DNA of 7,153 nt. Origin: Nitrospirota bacterium. GTDB taxonomy: Bacteria > Nitrospirota > Thermodesulfovibrionia > UBA6902. Shown here one piece after another: positions 6,038 to 7,153 of this stretch (the stretch's first letter is position 1; each line of letters opens with the position of its first letter). The notes under the pieces were generated by a model. The model saw only the letters and a list, made by a program, of their open reading frames with translations, did no database searches and had not been told where the DNA came from. A program made the translations under genes and the position numbers. Where the stretch lies: positions 1-7,153 of the forward strand of contig WFVK01000348.1 in assembly GCA_015491705.1 (NCBI GenBank), in the 5' to 3' direction.

Positions 6038-6214
6038 TCATAAGATAAAATACAGGCCTGCAGCCACCGCAATAAAAACAACCCCCGTCCTGAAGCGGAT
6101 CCGGCAGGCAACGGACACCTTCTTCCCCGACCTGAGATACTCCCGCAATGCCGCAGCAAGAAACACAAGCCCGACGAAAAGAAATATAATTTCCACCGGC
6201 GGTATAATGTTCAT
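6038..6214 (-). CDS. Small two-helix membrane protein of unknown function
   Basis: A 58-residue open frame running from ATG at 6214 to TGA at 6038. It has two hydrophobic segments, about residues 5-22 (core IIFLFVGLVFLAAA) and 44-58 (GVVFIAVAAGLYFIL). A basic loop lies between them (REYLRSGKK, then RIRFR). By the positive-inside rule the loop is cytoplasmic and both ends face out. The start is 24 bases after the pyrE stop on the same strand. A clean helix-loop-helix pattern ending exactly at the hydrophobic C-terminus is unlikely to be chance. No Shine-Dalgarno is at normal spacing (AGGGG is some 20 bases away), but TATAAT sits seven bases before the ATG. I do not recognise the family. It could be a membrane partner of a neighbour or simply a housekeeping orphan. 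Confidence 0.65.
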   Translation of the reverse strand: MNIIPPVEIIFLFVGLVFLAAALREYLRSGKKVSVACRIRFRTGVVFIAVAAGLYFIL

Positions 6215-6221
6215 TAAATGT

Positions 6222-6227
6222 ATTATA
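6222..6227 (-). promoter_or_regulatory. Consensus -10 just before the small membrane-protein gene
   Basis: TATAAT on the minus strand, with TTCAGA (four of six to TTGACA) 16 bases upstream at 6244-6249. Seven bases separate it from the ATG at 6214, so transcription would begin at or one base before the start codon. The -35 lies in the last codons of pyrE. The gene may therefore have its own leaderless transcript in addition to pyrE read-through. Confidence 0.45.
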
Positions 6228-6238
6228 CAGAGATCCCC

Positions 6239-6814
6239 TTATTTCTGAACAGGGATAAAATCGCGGACGTTCAGGATACAGTAAACCGGACAGCCTGTCT
6301 TTTCTATATTCTGCCTGCCGTTCTGTTCGCAGCGGTCCAGGAGGATAATCACCGCATCGACTATGAGGTCATTCTCCCTTGCAATATTTATTGCCCTGAT
6401 CGTGGAGCCGCCTGTGGTCACGACATCATCGACTATAACAACATGGTCTCCTGCCTTTATATCCCCCTCTATCGGCAGTCTGAGACCGTGTTCCTTGGGT
6501 TCCTTCCTTATAACGAATGCATTTACCGGTTCTTTGACAAGGTGGGAATACATGGCCACGGCATAGGCTATAGGATCGGCCCCCATGGTAAGGCCGCCCA
6601 CGCCATCCGGATGCAGGCCGAGTTGCCGGATTTTCTCGAAAACGATCTTTCCCACGATATACATGCCTTCAGCGGACTGGGTTGTCTTTTTCATATTGAA
6701 ATAAAAATTGCTGACAGCCCCGGATGTGAGTCTGAATTTCGGGGTAGGGCTGTACTGGAAAGACCGCTGCCGGACTATCTGAACAAGGCGTTGCTTCAGG
6801 TTATCCATAGCCAT
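6239..6814 (-). CDS. pyrE: Orotate phosphoribosyltransferase
   Basis: Transfers the phosphoribosyl group of PRPP to orotate to make orotidine 5'-monophosphate, the fifth step of pyrimidine synthesis, in the cytoplasm. The 191-residue length is typical of short bacterial PyrE. The signature PRPP-binding motif VVIVDDVVTTGGST is at 125-138. The flexible catalytic loop IRKEPKEHG is at 102-110, and the N-terminal SGAVSNFYFNMKK patch (31-43) resembles the usual SG..S.YY.D.K. It is a complete, ordinary family member. Two in-frame ATGs (6814 and 6808) are possible starts. Neither has a Shine-Dalgarno, and an A/T-rich promoter-like stretch lies immediately upstream. It is divergent from the methyltransferase gene and followed by the small membrane-protein gene. 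No other pyrimidine gene is in the window, so it looks like a solitary pyrE. Confidence 0.96.
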   Translation of the reverse strand: MAMDNLKQRLVQIVRQRSFQYSPTPKFRLTSGAVSNFYFNMKKTTQSAEGMYIVGKIVFEKIRQLGLHPDGVGGLTMGADPIAYAVAMYSHLVKEPVNAFVIRKEPKEHGLRLPIEGDIKAGDHVVIVDDVVTTGGSTIRAINIARENDLIVDAVIILLDRCEQNGRQNIEKTGCPVYCILNVRDFIPVQK

Positions 6815-6816
6815 GC

Positions 6817-6846
6817 ACTATAACAGATAATAAAATAATTTATCAA
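6817..6846 (-). promoter_or_regulatory. Candidate pyrE promoter
   Basis: Minus strand TTGATA (6841-6846), an 18-base spacer, then TATAGT (6817-6822). Transcription would start near 6810, between the two possible ATGs and two bases before the second (6808). If this promoter is real, the MDNL start is used and the message is nearly leaderless. The stretch is markedly A/T-rich compared with its surroundings. Confidence 0.4.
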
Positions 6847-6861
6847 TAAACCCTGCCGGTG

Positions 6862-6878
6862 CCCCTCGGGGAGAGGGG
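6862..6878. other. Hairpin in the pyrE-methyltransferase divergent gap
   Basis: CCCCTC (6862-6867) and GAGGGG (6873-6878) form a perfect six-base stem with a five-base loop, upstream of both divergent genes. No T tract follows on either strand, so it is unlikely to be a terminator for an unseen transcript. An operator or incidental structure is possible. The rest of the 6815-7012 gap shows A/T-rich promoter-like sequence near 6885-6915 and the TGCACAAACGG word at 6918-6928. Confidence 0.35.
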
Positions 6879-6917
6879 ATGCTGAACTATTAGTGATAAT
6901 TGTGTTATTCTTAAGGT

Positions 6918-6928
6918 TGCACAAACGG
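6918..6928 (+). repeat. Variant of the TGCATAAACGG intergenic word
   Basis: TGCACAAACGG differs by one base from the word at 3219-3229 and 4292-4302, and is followed by a G-rich run as in those copies. It lies 84 bases before the methyltransferase start codon. No right-hand palindrome arm is visible here, so membership of the repeat family is less certain. Confidence 0.35.
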
Positions 6929-7012
6929 CGGGGGCAGGATGAAGGCGCCCCTCCAGGCAGTGTCGTTCTCCGGATGCAACGTTATCACATGCCCGCACGG
7001 ACGGAACAGGAA

Positions 7013-7153
7013 ATGAAAGGCAAGGTATACATAGTCGGAGCAGGCCCGGGAGACATCAGTCTCCTTACGGTCAGGGGGCTTCAGTGCCTGCAGAAGGCAC
7101 AGGTGGTCGTCTATGACTTCCATCTGAACGCACAGGTGCTGAACTATATAGAT
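7013..7153 (+). CDS. cobA: Uroporphyrinogen-III C-methyltransferase (partial, N-terminus)
   Basis: The visible 47 residues start [14 protein letters not shown]. This is the glycine-rich SAM-site signature of the SUMT/CobA/CysG-C methyltransferase family. It continues with [19 protein letters not shown], matching the family pattern LLTLRGLxxLxxADVVxYD. The enzyme methylates uroporphyrinogen III at C-2 and C-7 to give precorrin-2, the branch point to sirohaem, cobalamin and haem d1. The rest is off the window, so a fusion with a uroporphyrinogen-III synthase domain, common in anaerobes, cannot be excluded. ATG 7013 is chosen because the conserved domain begins there and GGAA at 7003-7006 is well spaced. 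The frame is open further upstream, with ATGs at 6989 and 6974, but that part does not look conserved. Confidence 0.85.
   Translation, partial: MKGKVYIVGAGPGDISLLTVRGLQCLQKAQVVVYDFHLNAQVLNYID

Noticed and set aside
5905..6168. 87-codon minus-strand frame upstream of the FHA-GAF gene
   Set aside because: It starts inside the two-helix small protein in another frame. Its Arg/Cys-rich sequence looks random and it crosses the palindrome at 5942-5976.
6218..6823. 201-codon open frame on the plus strand opposite pyrE
   Set aside because: It is the antisense of a well-recognised pyrE with intact motifs. The peptide has no family features, and its length follows from the codon pattern of the true gene.
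6911..7123. 70-codon minus-strand frame opposite the methyltransferase start
   Set aside because: It is antisense to the conserved glycine-rich SAM-binding segment and has no ribosome site or family resemblance.

Overview
The window looks like a chromosomal stretch of a moderately GC-rich Gram-negative bacterium. The gene style (PEGA-domain kinase, FHA readers, signal-peptide protease, stand-alone pyrE, CobA-type methyltransferase) would fit Nitrospirota or the former Deltaproteobacteria. That placement is inference from protein style only. No mobile element, tRNA, rRNA or CRISPR array was seen.

Layout: (1) 1-3051, minus strand, a tight operon read right to left: PP2C phosphatase, secreted trypsin-like protease, Ser/Thr kinase with a PEGA domain, then the first codons of another gene (Shine-Dalgarno at 13-18, ATG at 8) leaving the window. 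(2) 3052-3279, a divergent control region. (3) 3280-4248, plus strand, a two-FHA-domain protein. (4) 4315-5874, minus strand and convergent with it, an FHA-GAF-histidine-kinase-like protein whose ATP-binding motifs look eroded. (5) 6038-6214, minus strand, a 58-residue two-helix membrane protein. (6) 6239-6814, minus strand, pyrE. (7) 7013 to the end, plus strand, the first 47 residues of a uroporphyrinogen-III C-methyltransferase.

The first five complete genes form a coherent phospho-signalling locus. It has a kinase with a periplasmic sensor-like PEGA domain, the phosphatase that would reverse it, and an exported protease encoded between them. It also has FHA domains that could read the phosphothreonines, one of them fused to a GAF/histidine-kinase body. 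The kinase-phosphatase-protease coupling is seen directly as overlapping genes. The link to the two FHA proteins is inferred from adjacency and domain logic.

The intergenic gaps carry a second layer. Variants of a short TGCATAAA/CGG motif occur in every gap longer than about 60 bases. They include a 29-base near-repeat (75-103 minus, 3220-3248 plus) and two related palindromes (4292-4320, 5942-5976). Three genes (PP2C, the 58-residue protein, pyrE) have no Shine-Dalgarno at normal spacing but a -10-like hexamer a few bases before the start, suggesting leaderless transcripts. No gene-free stretch exceeds 300 bases.
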